Source: Lewinellaceae bacterium (GTDB taxonomy: Bacteria > Bacteroidota > Bacteroidia > Chitinophagales > Saprospiraceae). Taken from it: a DNA stretch of 64,000 nucleotides. Numbering within the stretch: position 1 is the first letter of the stretch; every line of letters starts with the position of its first letter. Of the stretch, positions 51,879 to 61,200 are shown one piece after another. The notes beneath the pieces were generated by a model that was given only the letters and a program-made list of their open reading frames with translations, was not told the origin of the DNA and did not search any database. The DNA lies in NCBI GenBank assembly GCA_020636095.1, contig JACJYN010000002.1:1240001-1304000 (forward strand), read 5' to 3'. Made by a program: the position numbers and the translations under genes.

Positions 51879-52094
51879 ATGGATAAGGATTTCTGGGACG
51901 CCCTCTCCCAAAGGGCCTCCAACGGATCAGCGCCTGAAAAATTATCCAAAACTTCCTACCCCGGCCGCACCGACGAGCGGCTTGACTTGTTAGTATTACT
52001 GGACCGGCCTTTCAGAAAAGCCAAAGCGGGAATGGCTGCTCAGCAGGGGTTCCATTTACAACAGCAACACAACCAAATAACTATACACCAATGA
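51879..52094 (+). CDS. Doubtful small ORF overlapping the GH97 start
   Basis: A 71-residue frame (MDKDFWDALSQRASNGSAPE) whose TGA overlaps the ATG of the GH97 gene as ATGA. The first half has protein-like composition but the end (LQQQHNQITIHQ) looks like non-coding A/C-rich leader. No family is known. It could be the remains of a gene or a leader peptide, or chance. It occupies most of the 318-bp gap 51773-52090, which otherwise shows no feature. Confidence 0.25.
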   Translation: MDKDFWDALSQRASNGSAPEKLSKTSYPGRTDERLDLLVLLDRPFRKAKAGMAAQQGFHLQQQHNQITIHQ

Positions 52095-54184
52095 AAAACC
52101 AAACCATTCTTCCCCTCATCCTTCTGGCGCTACTTCTTTCCTGCCAGACAGAACCCGAAACCACTACCATCCAATCGCCACAAGGGGGGCTTCAACTTGA
52201 GTTCCTCCTCTCCGATACCGGCATTCCCCAATACACCCTCACCCGCAACGGCGCCCCCGTCATCGACACGTCCGGCCTGGGTTTCAACCTGCGCGAATCG
52301 GGCGTGCTGCGCGAAGGCTTTACCCTCGTTTCCACCGAAGCCAGCGAGACTCGGGAGAGCTGGACGCCCGTCTGGGGTACGCAAAAAGAGATCCTCAACC
52401 ACTACAACGAACTATTGGTAGAGCTGTCTGAAAAGGGGGACAACCCGCGCAAGCTCAACCTTCGCTTCCGCCTCTTCGACGACGGCCTCGGCTTCCGCTA
52501 CGAGTTCCCCGAACAGGAGGCCCTGAAGGAGGTGACGATCATGGAGGAGTACACCCAGTTTCGGCTCACCGGCGACCACCTGGCCTGGTGGATTCCGGCC
52601 GACTACGATAGCTATGAATACCTGTATCACAATACCCGCCTCAGCGAAATCGATACTGCTGGTTATAATTATAACATCCAGGACCGCGCCGACCGCTACA
52701 TCGCCAACCCGCACGCCGTGAATACCCCCGTCACCATGAAAACCGGCGACGGCCTGTACCTCAGCTTCCACGAGGCCAACCTGACGGACTACGCCGGCAT
52801 GACCCTGGGCGTACAACCCGGCAATACCCTGCAAAGCGAACTCGTGCCCTGGAGCGACGGCACGAAAGTGCGCACTCAAACGCCCTTTGTTTCTCCCTGG
52901 CGGACCATCCTGGTGGCGGACACCCCCGGAGCGCTCCTCACCTCCAACCTCATCCTTAACCTCAACGAGCCCAACCAGATCGAGGACGTCTCCTGGATAG
53001 AGCCCATGAAATACACCGGCATCTGGTGGGAGTTGCACCTGGGCAAAACCAGCTGGAGCCTCCGGCAACAGGAAGGATCCTGGGGCGATAAAGGAGGGAC
53101 CGGCCATGGCGCCACTACTGAAAACACCAAAAAATATATCGACTTCAACGCCGAGCACGGCATCCGCGGCCTGCTGGTGGAGGGCTGGAACCAGGGTTGG
53201 GAATACTGGGGCCGGGATACCCTGGGCTATTTCAACTTCTACACCCCCTATCCCGACTTCGACATCGAAGCGCTTGTCGAATACGCCAAAAGCAAAAACG
53301 TAGCGCTCATCGGCCACCACGAGACCGGAGGGCAGGCCGACCACTACGACGCCCAGCTGGAAAAAGCGTTCGAATATTACAACAAACTGGGCATTAAAGC
53401 GGTGAAAACCGGCTACGCCGGCCCGGTAACCCCCACCGGAGAGCGCCACCACGGCCAGTACATGGTGCGCCATCAACGCCGGGTGATCGAAATGGCCGCC
53501 AAGTACCACATCATGATCGACGCCCACGAGCCGGTCAAGCAGACCGGCCTGCGCCGCACCTGGCCCAACCTGATGGCGCAGGAAGGCGTGCGCGGCATGG
53601 AATACAACGCCTGGAGCGACGGCAACCCGCCCAACCATACCTGCATTATCCCCTTCACCCGCATGCTGGCCGGCCCGATCGATTACACGCCGGGTATCTT
53701 CGACATCACCTTCAACCAATACAAGCCCGACAACCGGGTGTACACCACCCTGGCCAAACAGCTGGCCCTCTACGTCACTATTTACAGCCCCCTGCAGATG
53801 GCAGCCGACCTCCCGGAGCACTACACCGGCAATCCCGCATTCCAGTTCATCCAGGAGGTGGGGGTCGACTGGGATGACACGCGCATCCTCAACGCTGAGA
53901 TCGGGCAGTACCTCACCGTCGCCCGCAAGGAAAAGGGCACAAATAAATGGTTCATCGGCAGCATCACCAACGAGGAACCGCGTGAATTCACCATCCCCCT
54001 CGACTTCCTGGATGAAGGCAAAATCTACCGCGCCGGCATCTACAAGGACAGCGAAACGGCCCACTGGAAGGACAACCCCATGGCCTTCGTCGTCACCAGC
54101 ACAGAAGTAAAAAAGGGAGATACGATGACGTTGAAACTGGCGCCGGGCGGAGGGCAGGCGGTGAGTATTTTGCCGGTGGAGTAG
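52091..54184 (+). CDS. Glycoside hydrolase family 97, SusB-like alpha-glucosidase (lipoprotein)
   Basis: A 697-residue secreted lipoprotein (lipobox ALLLSC, Cys18). N-terminal beta-super-sandwich, then a TIM barrel (about 300-590). Three catalytic-site glutamates are at 411 (GHHETGG), 480 (IDAHEPVK) and 504 (GMEYNAW); their spacing of 69 and 24 residues equals that of SusB Glu439, Glu508 and Glu532 in Bacteroides. This places it in the inverting (alpha-glucosidase) branch rather than the retaining alpha-galactosidase branch. No SusC/SusD pair is adjacent, so it is not in a typical polysaccharide utilisation locus. Starch-derived oligosaccharides are likely substrates. Confidence 0.95.
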   Translation: MKNQTILPLILLALLLSCQTEPETTTIQSPQGGLQLEFLLSDTGIPQYTLTRNGAPVIDTSGLGFNLRESGVLREGFTLVSTEASETRESWTPVWGTQKEILNHYNELLVELSEKGDNPRKLNLRFRLFDDGLGFRYEFPEQEALKEVTIMEEYTQFRLTGDHLAWWIPADYDSYEYLYHNTRLSEIDTAGYNYNIQDRADRYIANPHAVNTPVTMKTGDGLYLSFHEANLTDYAGMTLGVQPGNTLQSELVPWSDGTKVRTQTPFVSPWRTILVADTPGALLTSNLILNLNEPNQIEDVSWIEPMKYTGIWWELHLGKTSWSLRQQEGSWGDKGGTGHGATTENTKKYIDFNAEHGIRGLLVEGWNQGWEYWGRDTLGYFNFYTPYPDFDIEALVEYAKSKNVALIGHHETGGQADHYDAQLEKAFEYYNKLGIKAVKTGYAGPVTPTGERHHGQYMVRHQRRVIEMAAKYHIMIDAHEPVKQTGLRRTWPNLMAQEGVRGMEYNAWSDGNPPNHTCIIPFTRMLAGPIDYTPGIFDITFNQYKPDNRVYTTLAKQLALYVTIYSPLQMAADLPEHYTGNPAFQFIQEVGVDWDDTRILNAEIGQYLTVARKEKGTNKWFIGSITNEEPREFTIPLDFLDEGKIYRAGIYKDSETAHWKDNPMAFVVTSTEVKKGDTMTLKLAPGGGQAVSILPVE

Positions 54185-54201
54185 TGAAGTGATGGATATT
54201 C

Positions 54202-54256
54202 ACCTGCCAGGTTTTCGGTGTGAGCCCGCTTATTTGAACCCGGCAGGTTTTTTTTT
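54202..54256 (+). terminator. Intrinsic terminator of GH97 gene
   Basis: Arms ACCTGCCAGGTT and GAACCCGGCAGGT (one mismatch) are followed by a run of nine T, 18 bp after the GH97 stop codon. Confidence 0.8.
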
Positions 54257-54280
54257 AAATAATTCTGTTCTATTACTTAC

Positions 54281-55840
54281 TTAATGCTTCACCACCTTCC
54301 CCATATAAACCTTGCCATCCAGCACGATGCGGCAATAATACACGCCCGGCGGCAGCGCCTCGCCGTTGCGGCCGGTTCCATCCCAACGCACTTCTTGCAC
54401 GCCGGCGGCGCCGAGTTGAACGGCCAGTTCTCTCAGCACTTTGCCGTCGATGGAAAGGATCTCCAGTATGCCTTGCCCGAAGAAATCCCGTTCCAGAGGG
54501 ATCTGGATGAGGGTGTAGGTACGGAAGGGGTTAGGATAAGCAGTGAGGATAGCCTCCTGCTCCCGAAGAGCCTCTTCAAACGTTCCCACCACCGGGTCAT
54601 CCGTCTCATCCGAAAAGCTGGTGAAGGGGCTGATCACTCCGTAGCACAAGCTGATGCCGACGATGATCTCCTCGATCGCCATGGCCTCCGGGGAGTCTTC
54701 CGGATAATTAAAATACTCGGAATAAAGCTGTTCCATCTTCTTTTTCGACCACAGGCGGGGCAGAAACTGGTAACCGGACACGGAGGTATCGGCCAGCATT
54801 AGCGGATAATCATAAGACACCGGTTGGCCGAAAGCCTTTCCAGAAAAGTGCGCAGTTACCGGCAGCGGCTCATCATACCGGCCCACGACGATCAGCTGCT
54901 GTCCTTTGAACAGGTTGGGGAGGGTGGTGGGATACGTTTCCACGATAGCCTCCGGAGAGAACGACATGGCCGTGTTGAGCAACACGGGGTTCTTTATGGT
55001 CAGATAAAAATTACTGATAGATGCTTCCAGTTCATCATTTCCGAGGAACTGGGCCAACCCCAGGTTCTCCGTAGCGATCCGGTTCAGCAGCTGTTTGTTG
55101 ACATCATTGCCGATGCCGAAGGTGAAAATGCTGAGGTCTTCCACCTCATTGACCGTGAGCGAAGACCGGATCCCTTGTAGAATGCCTTCGGTACTCGTAG
55201 TACCGGCGGTGGCCACACCATCGGTAAAGAAGATGATAATCTTGGCGAGGTCGTTGCTGTAGCCCTGGAACTGAGGGATGGCTTGGGAAAATGCACCCGA
55301 AATGTTGGTGGAGCCGCCGGCGTTCAGGCCCTGGATATAATTGAGGGCCTGTTGCCGGTTATCGGCCGTAGCCAGAACATGTCCGGGCCGGAAACTATAC
55401 ACCTGATCGTCAAAGATGACCAGGTTGAAGCGGTCGCCGGCGTTGAGGTTGTTTACGATGAAGGAAGCCGCTTCTCTGGCCTGTGCGATCTTATTGCCGC
55501 TCATGCTGCCGGATTTATCGACGATAAGGGTAAACACCTTGTCGATCACTTCGGTATTTTCACTGGGGTCGGGCTCGACGATGAAGGCAAAGAAGCCCTG
55601 GCCGTAGGCGTCGCAGTTGGCAGCCGAGTCGGGCAGATAGGTGCTAAACGGGAACAGGCCCAATTCGGTAGCGTTGAGTTCGTACTGAAGCTGAAAATCG
55701 CGGCCGGCAGGTTGTTCGTACTGGCTCCATTCCACAGTGGCGTTATTGCCGTCGTTGGTGACGGTGGCGCCGCTATGGCTCAACAGGCCGATAGTTCTAA
55801 TGTTTTTTGAGTTTACAGATACCCTATAAGATACGCTCAT
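54281..55840 (-). pseudogene. 5'-truncated VIT/VWA protein with T9SS type A sorting domain
   Basis: From the ATG at 55840 the 519 residues align with the second half of a VIT domain (GMSVSYRVSVNSKNIRTIGL), a full VWA domain with a MIDAS motif (LIVDKSGSMSG and later DGVATAG), and a type A T9SS sorting domain (LTAYPNPFRTYTLIQIP to GKVVKH). The first half of the VIT domain and the signal peptide are missing. The open frame upstream to 56005 is not protein-like, and only 170 bp separate this point from the next gene's stop. Without a signal the protein could not be exported, so it is probably a pseudogene. Confidence 0.7.
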
Positions 55841-56015
55841 TCCGTCCACAATGCCGGAAAAGAAGACGGATTGCAATGCGGTTAACAGAATTTGGAACTG
55901 TTCAGGTGCTTCGGTTTTCAGGTGTTTCGGTATTGTGGCCGGGAGCGCTGCAACTGCTTGGCAGTGGACTTGCCAATAGAGCAATATAACAACACCCCCA
56001 CCCACCAGCCCTATA

Positions 56016-56645
56016 TCACCACACCTCCGGCACCACTTCGATCTCCTTCACCACCATTTCGAACCACTTTAGCGGCGCCTGGTTCTTATCGCCGGTCTGA
56101 GTATCGACTTTGAAGAAAAGGTAGTAGAGCTGAATATCGTCTTCCATGATATCCAGCAGGCGTTGCAGGCGTTCGCCGCCTTCCCGATGCTGATGATAGA
56201 GGTGTTTGTGGCGCCAGGCGTAGTAGGCTTCATCGTGGAGTTCAACAATTTTGAGCACTACCGGGTCCTTGGTATATTTTTCGATAAAACGGCGGGCATA
56301 CACACCGTGATGCTTGGACCAATCGCGGGGATAGCTTTTATCTTCCAGGTGCTTGAAGGTGTCGTGGACAAAAGTAATCAGGCGGAGTTTCATCCTTTCT
56401 TCATTGCCGATATCGAGCCGGTCTATATTATCCAGGACTTCGCGGATGTGTTTGTAGACCTCTCCCTCGGGATGGCCAAAGCGGGGAACACCCCAGCCCA
56501 GGCCGGTGCGGAATTCCAGGTCAAGGAGGAGCTTGCGTTCAAGAGGTGTTTCAGGTTTCAGCACTGCATCCAGGTCCACTCCATCGATGGTTTTTTTTTT
56601 CATGCGCGCACAGTTGCTGTCCAATTGGCTTTTGTGATACTTCAT
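56016..56645 (-). CDS. HD-domain-like protein
   Basis: A 209-residue protein with HD-superfamily features: a His in HPEGEVYKHI (about residue 55), the HD pair in ITFVHDTFKHLEDKSYPRDW, and a downstream His/Asp region (VELHDEAYYAWRHKHLYHQH). Such proteins are often phosphohydrolases acting on nucleotides or phosphate esters. Metal-ligand assignment is from motif only. The ATG at 56645 is used; a second ATG at 56603 precedes a run of Lys codons (MKKKTIDGVDLDAVL) and is also possible. Confidence 0.7.
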   Translation of the reverse strand: MKYHKSQLDSNCARMKKKTIDGVDLDAVLKPETPLERKLLLDLEFRTGLGWGVPRFGHPEGEVYKHIREVLDNIDRLDIGNEERMKLRLITFVHDTFKHLEDKSYPRDWSKHHGVYARRFIEKYTKDPVVLKIVELHDEAYYAWRHKHLYHQHREGGERLQRLLDIMEDDIQLYYLFFKVDTQTGDKNQAPLKWFEMVVKEIEVVPEVW

Positions 56646-57054
56646 CCTATACAGTTTTAAGGGGCCGGTTGCTACAATCGGCGCCGGTTGGAGAATAGCC
56701 TTCCCCTGGAACATAATGTGTAGTGCAAAAAAAAAGAACGGATTGCTGTTAATTTCCTGTTAAAGAAAAAACAGTCCGTAACAAAGCTTTTGGGATAGAA
56801 GTTTTCTTTTCGTAATTTATGTTGTTTCTCGTTCTTTTTGAAATTTTTTCATCAAAATAAGGTCTGACTTTTAAGCAAATGTGTCTTATCAGGGCAGATT
56901 TGTGCCTGGTAAGCACCCTGTTAAAAACGATAAAACAGCTTTTCTGGCAAATTCCGGGGCCTGAAAAAAAACCGGGATAGCAGAAAAAGCTGTTTTTTCG
57001 GTTACCCAATAGCTCGATACCACGAAATTCATCAAAGAACAAATACACAGAACC
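56646..57054. other. Gap upstream of HtrA/DegQ gene with an inverted repeat
   Basis: About 400 bp without a gene. Arms AAAACAGCTTTTCTG and CAGAAAAAGCTGTTTT at about 56930-56997 form a long stem with one bulge. It lies 60 bp before the degQ-like start and could be a 5'-leader structure or a site for a stress regulator. No promoter consensus is obvious. Confidence 0.4.
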
Positions 57055-58200
57055 ATGAAGCATTTATTTTCGCTCGTTCTGGCCGGTATTATCGGTGGAA
57101 TGATCACCCTTGGAGGCTACAGCCTACTGCGGCCGGGTGCGATGGCCATCCATCAGGAGGCCACCTATGCCCAGCCGGTCAAAAACATTAACGTCCCGGC
57201 GCAGGTTAATGCTGTCCCATTCGATTTTAAAGCCGCCGCCGCCCGGGCGATGCCGGCGGTGGTGCATATATCGGCAATCAGCAAAGCGGTTGCCAACTCG
57301 CCTGCAGAAAAGGACCCTTTCCGCTTCTTTTTCGGTGATGATTTCAATCCATTTGGCAATGGTACGCCCCCACAGGGTGGAACCGGGTCGGGAGTGATCT
57401 ATTCGTCGGATGGCTATATTATCACCAACAACCACGTGGTACAAAACGCCGGGCAGGTAGAAGTTACGCTTTATGACAACCGTACCTTTGAGGCCCAGGT
57501 GATTGGCGCCGATGAGAAGAGCGACCTGGCCGTTATTAAGATCGAAGGCTACGATTTCCCCATCCTCGAACGGGGCAATTCCGATGAAGCGCAGATCGGA
57601 GAGTGGGTCCTGGCAGTCGGCAACCCCTTTGACCTCACTTCCACCGTAACGGCAGGCATTATCAGTGCCAAAGGCCGTAGTATCAACCTGCTGGGTGGCG
57701 GCCGCGCCATTGAATCATTTATCCAGACCGATGCTGCCGTCAACCCGGGTAACAGCGGCGGCGCACTGGTGGATGCCGAAGGGCGCCTGCTGGGCATCAA
57801 TACAGCTATTGCTACCCGGACGGGTGTCTTCTCCGGTTATTCCTTCGCCATCCCGGTCAGCCTCGTCACCCGTATTGCCGATGACATTATCGAGTATGGA
57901 AGCTTCCAGCGAGCCTTCCTGGGCGTCACCATTTCAGACCTCGACTACGAGTACGCGCAAGAATTGGGTGTAAACATCAACCAGGGCGTAGTTATTCAGG
58001 AGCTGGCCGACGGCGGTTCTGCTCAATATGCCGGGCTACAGCCTAAAGACATCATCATTGGCGTCAACGGCAGGGAGGTAAAAAGCGTCCCGGAGCTTCA
58101 GGAAATCATCGGAAGGGCCAAAGCCGGGGACCTGATCACCCTGAAAATCAACCGGCGTGGAAATGTAGAGGAGATTCCGGTGCGGCTCAAGGCAGGATAA
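57055..58200 (+). CDS. Do-like serine protease, HtrA/DegQ family
   Basis: A 381-residue periplasmic quality-control protease. The N-terminal hydrophobic segment (LFSLVLAGIIGGMITLGGYS) is a signal or anchor. The triad is complete: His127 (TNNHVV), Asp157 (KSDLAVIKI) and Ser234 (NPGNSGGALV). One PDZ domain (about 275-380, LGVTISDLDYEYAQELGVNI) follows, so it has one PDZ like DegS rather than the two of DegP and DegQ. The N-terminal anchor and single PDZ would fit a regulatory protease. It is monocistronic. Confidence 0.92.
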   Translation: MKHLFSLVLAGIIGGMITLGGYSLLRPGAMAIHQEATYAQPVKNINVPAQVNAVPFDFKAAAARAMPAVVHISAISKAVANSPAEKDPFRFFFGDDFNPFGNGTPPQGGTGSGVIYSSDGYIITNNHVVQNAGQVEVTLYDNRTFEAQVIGADEKSDLAVIKIEGYDFPILERGNSDEAQIGEWVLAVGNPFDLTSTVTAGIISAKGRSINLLGGGRAIESFIQTDAAVNPGNSGGALVDAEGRLLGINTAIATRTGVFSGYSFAIPVSLVTRIADDIIEYGSFQRAFLGVTISDLDYEYAQELGVNINQGVVIQELADGGSAQYAGLQPKDIIIGVNGREVKSVPELQEIIGRAKAGDLITLKINRRGNVEEIPVRLKAG

Positions 58201-58515
58201 TTTTTCCCGGAATCCTCAAAAGGAAAGTATCGGACAAATTGGGAGTTGCATCGAAAGCCGATAGGCCTTAAATTGCAGGCTCGCAGGCCGGCCTGTCTAA
58301 ACAGTTGGCAATTAAAGCGATACCTTTTCGTTTTAAGAAATTATTAACAGTCCGATTGCAACAAAAAATTGGAGAATAGAGTTAATACGGTAAACGGTGA
58401 GTAGTAGTTTCACCAAGAAATAAACACTTTTGACATTGAACATTACCGTGAATCTTCTTTTCACGGCTTGTTATAAAAGACTTGTTTAAAGTTGGTTTTT
58501 CGTTTTGTTTTGATG

Positions 58516-58549
58516 CGTCTGTCTAGCTTTGCTGGGCAGACGTTTTTTG
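58516..58549 (+). terminator. Intrinsic terminator, possibly of a small RNA
   Basis: A 12-bp stem CGTCTGTCTAGC / GCTGGGCAGACG with G-U pairs, TTT loop and six T. It is about 315 bp after the degQ-like stop, so it may end an unannotated RNA. Confidence 0.7.
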
Positions 58550-58748
58550 TTGCCTTCTCAGCGTTTGCCGGGAAATGTTCTTTTTCGGGACAGCCCGCAC
58601 CTTCTCCTCATGGCCTAAATCAATAAACATCAGCTCTGTTTGAGCCCCTAGCTCCTGACCTTCAATACATTACGACACTCGCAAAGGCTCGTTTTGTCAT
58701 TTCCGCCGCCGAGGCCGGCTGCCCCATTCCAGCAATATTATTTTTAAC

Positions 58749-58801
58749 TTAGATTTTCCAGATCTCCAACAGGCATCCTTCGGAAGATCTGGAAAATCTA
58801 A
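58749..58801. repeat. 17-bp perfect inverted repeat before comF
   Basis: TTAGATTTTCCAGATCT and its exact reverse complement are separated by 19 bp (CAACAGGCATCCTTC inside). It ends 20 bp before the comF start, so it could affect its expression. It resembles the A/T-rich inverted repeat at 7169 and may be a dispersed intergenic repeat. Confidence 0.55.
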
Positions 58802-58821
58802 AAGATCAAAAAACCTCACTC

Positions 58822-59526
58822 ATGCTGCACTCCCCCCAATTCCGCTGGTTAAGCAACCTGCTCGGCCTCTTTTACCCCAATCTTTGCCTGGCCTGTGGCC
58901 GCAACCTACCTCCCAACCAGGAGGGCCTCTGCATCAGTTGCCGGTACAAACTGCCCAAAACCGGCTTCCACCTGGAAACCGAGAATGATTTCACCGAGCG
59001 TTTCTGGGGCAGAGTACCGCTTCAGGCCGGTGCAGCATTTTTGTACTTTACCAAAGGCGGAAGAAGCCAGCGGCTCATCCACCACCTCAAATACGAGGGC
59101 AAACGAGAAATTGGCGTCTACCTGGGCCAGCTTTACGGCCGCTCGTTAAGCGAAGCGCCTGTTTTTCGGGAAACGGGCCTCATTCTGCCCGTGCCCCTGC
59201 ATCCGCATAAACAACATCAGCGGGGCTACAACCAGAGCGCCCTGTTCGCCCGGGGCCTGTCGGAAACCATGGGTATCCCGTGGCTGCCCGACGGCCTGAA
59301 ACGGATGGAATACACCGCCACCCAAACGAAAAAGAGCCGGTTGGAGCGCTTCGACAATGTGGAAAAAGCATTTGTGGTTCCCCAACCCGAAAAGATAGAA
59401 AATCAACACGTACTACTGGTAGATGACGTCATCACTACCGGTGCGACACTAGAGGCTTGTGCATTAAGAATACTGGGAATAAGGGGTACGAAAGTGAGTA
59501 TGGCTACGATTGCAATTGCTCAATGA
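58822..59526 (+). CDS. ComF family phosphoribosyltransferase-like protein
   Basis: A 234-residue ComF homologue associated with DNA uptake in naturally competent bacteria. The N-terminal zinc ribbon has CLACG and CISC, followed by a PRTase fold with PVPLHPHKQHQRGYNQSALF and the PRPP loop VLLVDDVITTGATLEAC (about 198-214). Whether this organism takes up DNA is not shown here. The ATG at 58822 is used. It is convergent with pyrH, with a 15-bp gap. Confidence 0.92.
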   Translation: MLHSPQFRWLSNLLGLFYPNLCLACGRNLPPNQEGLCISCRYKLPKTGFHLETENDFTERFWGRVPLQAGAAFLYFTKGGRSQRLIHHLKYEGKREIGVYLGQLYGRSLSEAPVFRETGLILPVPLHPHKQHQRGYNQSALFARGLSETMGIPWLPDGLKRMEYTATQTKKSRLERFDNVEKAFVVPQPEKIENQHVLLVDDVITTGATLEACALRILGIRGTKVSMATIAIAQ

Positions 59527-59541
59527 AGGGGGCCGGGTTAC

Positions 59542-60252
59542 CTACCCCTCTACCAGTGTCCCCACGGCTTCCCCTTTTACGATGCGCAAAAGGTTTTCGT
59601 CGTGGTTGATATCGAAGACAATGATCGGCAAGTTGTTTTCCCGGCAGAGGGTAAAGGCGGTCATATCCATGACGCTAAGGCCGAGGCTGATCACTTTGGC
59701 GAAGGTAATTTTGTCAAATTTAGTAGCGGCAGGGTCCTTTTCCGGATCAGCCGAGTAAATGCCGTCAACGCGGGTCCCTTTGAGGATAACATCGGCATTG
59801 ATCTCATTGGCGCGCAGGGCGGCGGCCGAGTCAGTGGTGAAATAAGGGCTGCCGATACCCGAGGAAAAGATGACCACACGGCCCTTTTCCAGGTGGCGGA
59901 TCGCCCGGCGGCGGATATAAGGTTCGGCGATCTGTTTCATCTCAATAGCGGAGATCAGGCGGGTGTATACGCCAATACCCTCCAGGGCGCTTTGCAGGGC
60001 CATGCCGTTGATCACCGTAGCCATCATGCCCATATAGTCGCCCTGCACCCGCTCTATACCAGATTCGGAAGCCTGGAGGCCTCGGAAGATATTGCCTCCA
60101 CCGATCACTACGGCTACCTGTACGCCCACTTCGGTAAGCTCCTTGATCTGGCCGGCGTAGTGGCTGAGCATTTTAGGGTCGATCCCATATCCCTGGGCCC
60201 CCATGAGGGATTCGCCGCTTAGCTTGAGGAGCACTCTTTTATACTTGATCAT
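59542..60252 (-). CDS. pyrH: UMP kinase
   Basis: Phosphorylates UMP to UDP; hexameric amino-acid-kinase fold. The 236-residue protein begins YKRVLLKLSGESLMG and has VVIGGGNIFRG, the GDYMGMMATVINGMALQ segment and the nucleotide-binding AAALRANEINADVILKGT and DGIYSADPEKDP. It is the last gene of the rplM-rpsI-rpsB-tsf-pyrH block. A terminator lies between it and tsf, so readthrough or its own promoter is needed. pyrH and frr are usually adjacent; frr is not in the window. Confidence 0.96.
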   Translation of the reverse strand: MIKYKRVLLKLSGESLMGAQGYGIDPKMLSHYAGQIKELTEVGVQVAVVIGGGNIFRGLQASESGIERVQGDYMGMMATVINGMALQSALEGIGVYTRLISAIEMKQIAEPYIRRRAIRHLEKGRVVIFSSGIGSPYFTTDSAAALRANEINADVILKGTRVDGIYSADPEKDPAATKFDKITFAKVISLGLSVMDMTAFTLCRENNLPIIVFDINHDENLLRIVKGEAVGTLVEG

Positions 60253-60285
60253 ATTCGATGTAATTGCAATATGAAAAAATGGCCC

Positions 60286-60319
60286 AAAAAAAGGCGAATT
60301 ATTGCTAATTCGCCTTTTT
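60286..60319. terminator. Hairpin between tsf and pyrH
   Basis: Arms AAAAAGGCGAATTA and TAATTCGCCTTTTT pair perfectly around TTGC. It lies directly after the tsf stop on the minus strand and can serve as the tsf terminator, or as an attenuator before pyrH. Confidence 0.8.
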
Positions 60320-60323
60320 CTTT

Positions 60324-61157
60324 TTAGCCAAGCGTTACATGCTCGAAAGCGATAACGGTCAGGTCTTTATCAAAGCTGTGCAGATATTCTCGCACAGAAT
60401 GTTTGTTGTCTTTGACGAACTGCTGGTTGAGCAGAGTACTGTCTTTAAAAAACTTCTGCAATTTGCCCTGAGCGATCTTTTCCAGAATCTGCTCCGGCTT
60501 GCCTTCCTGGCGCGCTTGTTCTTTTCCGATCTCGATCTCTTTTTCAATCGTCCTCGCGTCCACACCGTCTTTATCTACAGCAACCGGCTTCATAGCGGCA
60601 ACCTGCATTGCTACATCACGGCCGGCATCGAAGAAATCATCGCTTGCTTTGTTGAGGCCGACCAGTACCGCCGCCTTATTTCCCATGTGGATGTAAGGGC
60701 AAACCATAGCCGCCTCCATCTTTTCGTAGGCGGCCAGTTCGATCTTTTCGTTGATCTTACCCACCAGTTCGGTAACCCGGTCACCGAGGGTCAGGCCATC
60801 CATATCGATCTTCAGCAACTCTTCGAGTGAGTTAGGGAAATGCTTAAGGGCCAGTGAAGCCGCTTTTTGGGCAAAGCCAACAAAATCTTCACCTTTACCC
60901 ACAAAATCCGTTTCACAGCTCAGCTTAACGATCACGCCTCTCTTGTTGTCATCGGAAACTTCGGCGATGACGACGCCTTCATTAGCTTCGCGGTCGGCGC
61001 GCTTAGCGGAAACTTTTTGTCCTTGCTTACGCAGAAGCTCAATAGCCTTTTCAAAATCCCCTTCTGCTTCCGAAAGGGCTTTTTTACAGTCCATCATACC
61101 TGCGCCGGTCATTTCGCGCAGCTTTTTGACATCAGCTGCCGTAATATTTACACTCAT
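60324..61157 (-). CDS. tsf: Translation elongation factor Ts
   Basis: Guanine-nucleotide exchange factor for EF-Tu. The 277-residue protein has the N-terminal UBA-like part (VKKLREMTGAGMMDCKKALS) and the core with CETDFVGKGEDF, followed by two dimerisation subdomains (EQARQEGKPEQILEKIAQGK). The ATG at 61157 (MSVNITAADV) is standard. It follows rpsB by 43 bp in the conserved rpsB-tsf operon. Confidence 0.97.
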   Translation of the reverse strand: MSVNITAADVKKLREMTGAGMMDCKKALSEAEGDFEKAIELLRKQGQKVSAKRADREANEGVVIAEVSDDNKRGVIVKLSCETDFVGKGEDFVGFAQKAASLALKHFPNSLEELLKIDMDGLTLGDRVTELVGKINEKIELAAYEKMEAAMVCPYIHMGNKAAVLVGLNKASDDFFDAGRDVAMQVAAMKPVAVDKDGVDARTIEKEIEIGKEQARQEGKPEQILEKIAQGKLQKFFKDSTLLNQQFVKDNKHSVREYLHSFDKDLTVIAFEHVTLG

Positions 61158-61200
61158 TTGTCGATCCGTTGATTTTTTTGGTAAATGGGTTCTTTCTCCC

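Larger units (their letters stand above)
58201..58821. other. 621-bp gap with a possible small RNA
   Basis: No coding region is evident. Two hairpins lie in tandem: CCGTGAA/TTCACGG at 58446-58466, and a strong stem with T-run at 58516-58549. A transcript ending at the second could be a small RNA or a long 3' leader of the protease gene. The gap also carries the 17-bp inverted repeat before comF. Confidence 0.4.

Noticed and set aside
52412..54064. 550-codon antisense open frame
   Set aside because: It lies fully opposite the GH97 gene, whose motifs and glutamate spacing are unambiguous. The antisense frame is a product of GC-biased codons.
55841..56005. N-terminal extension of the VWA gene
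   Set aside because: The 55 extra residues (MGGGVVILLYWQ start) show no similarity to a VIT domain or a signal peptide and derive from low-complexity intergenic sequence.
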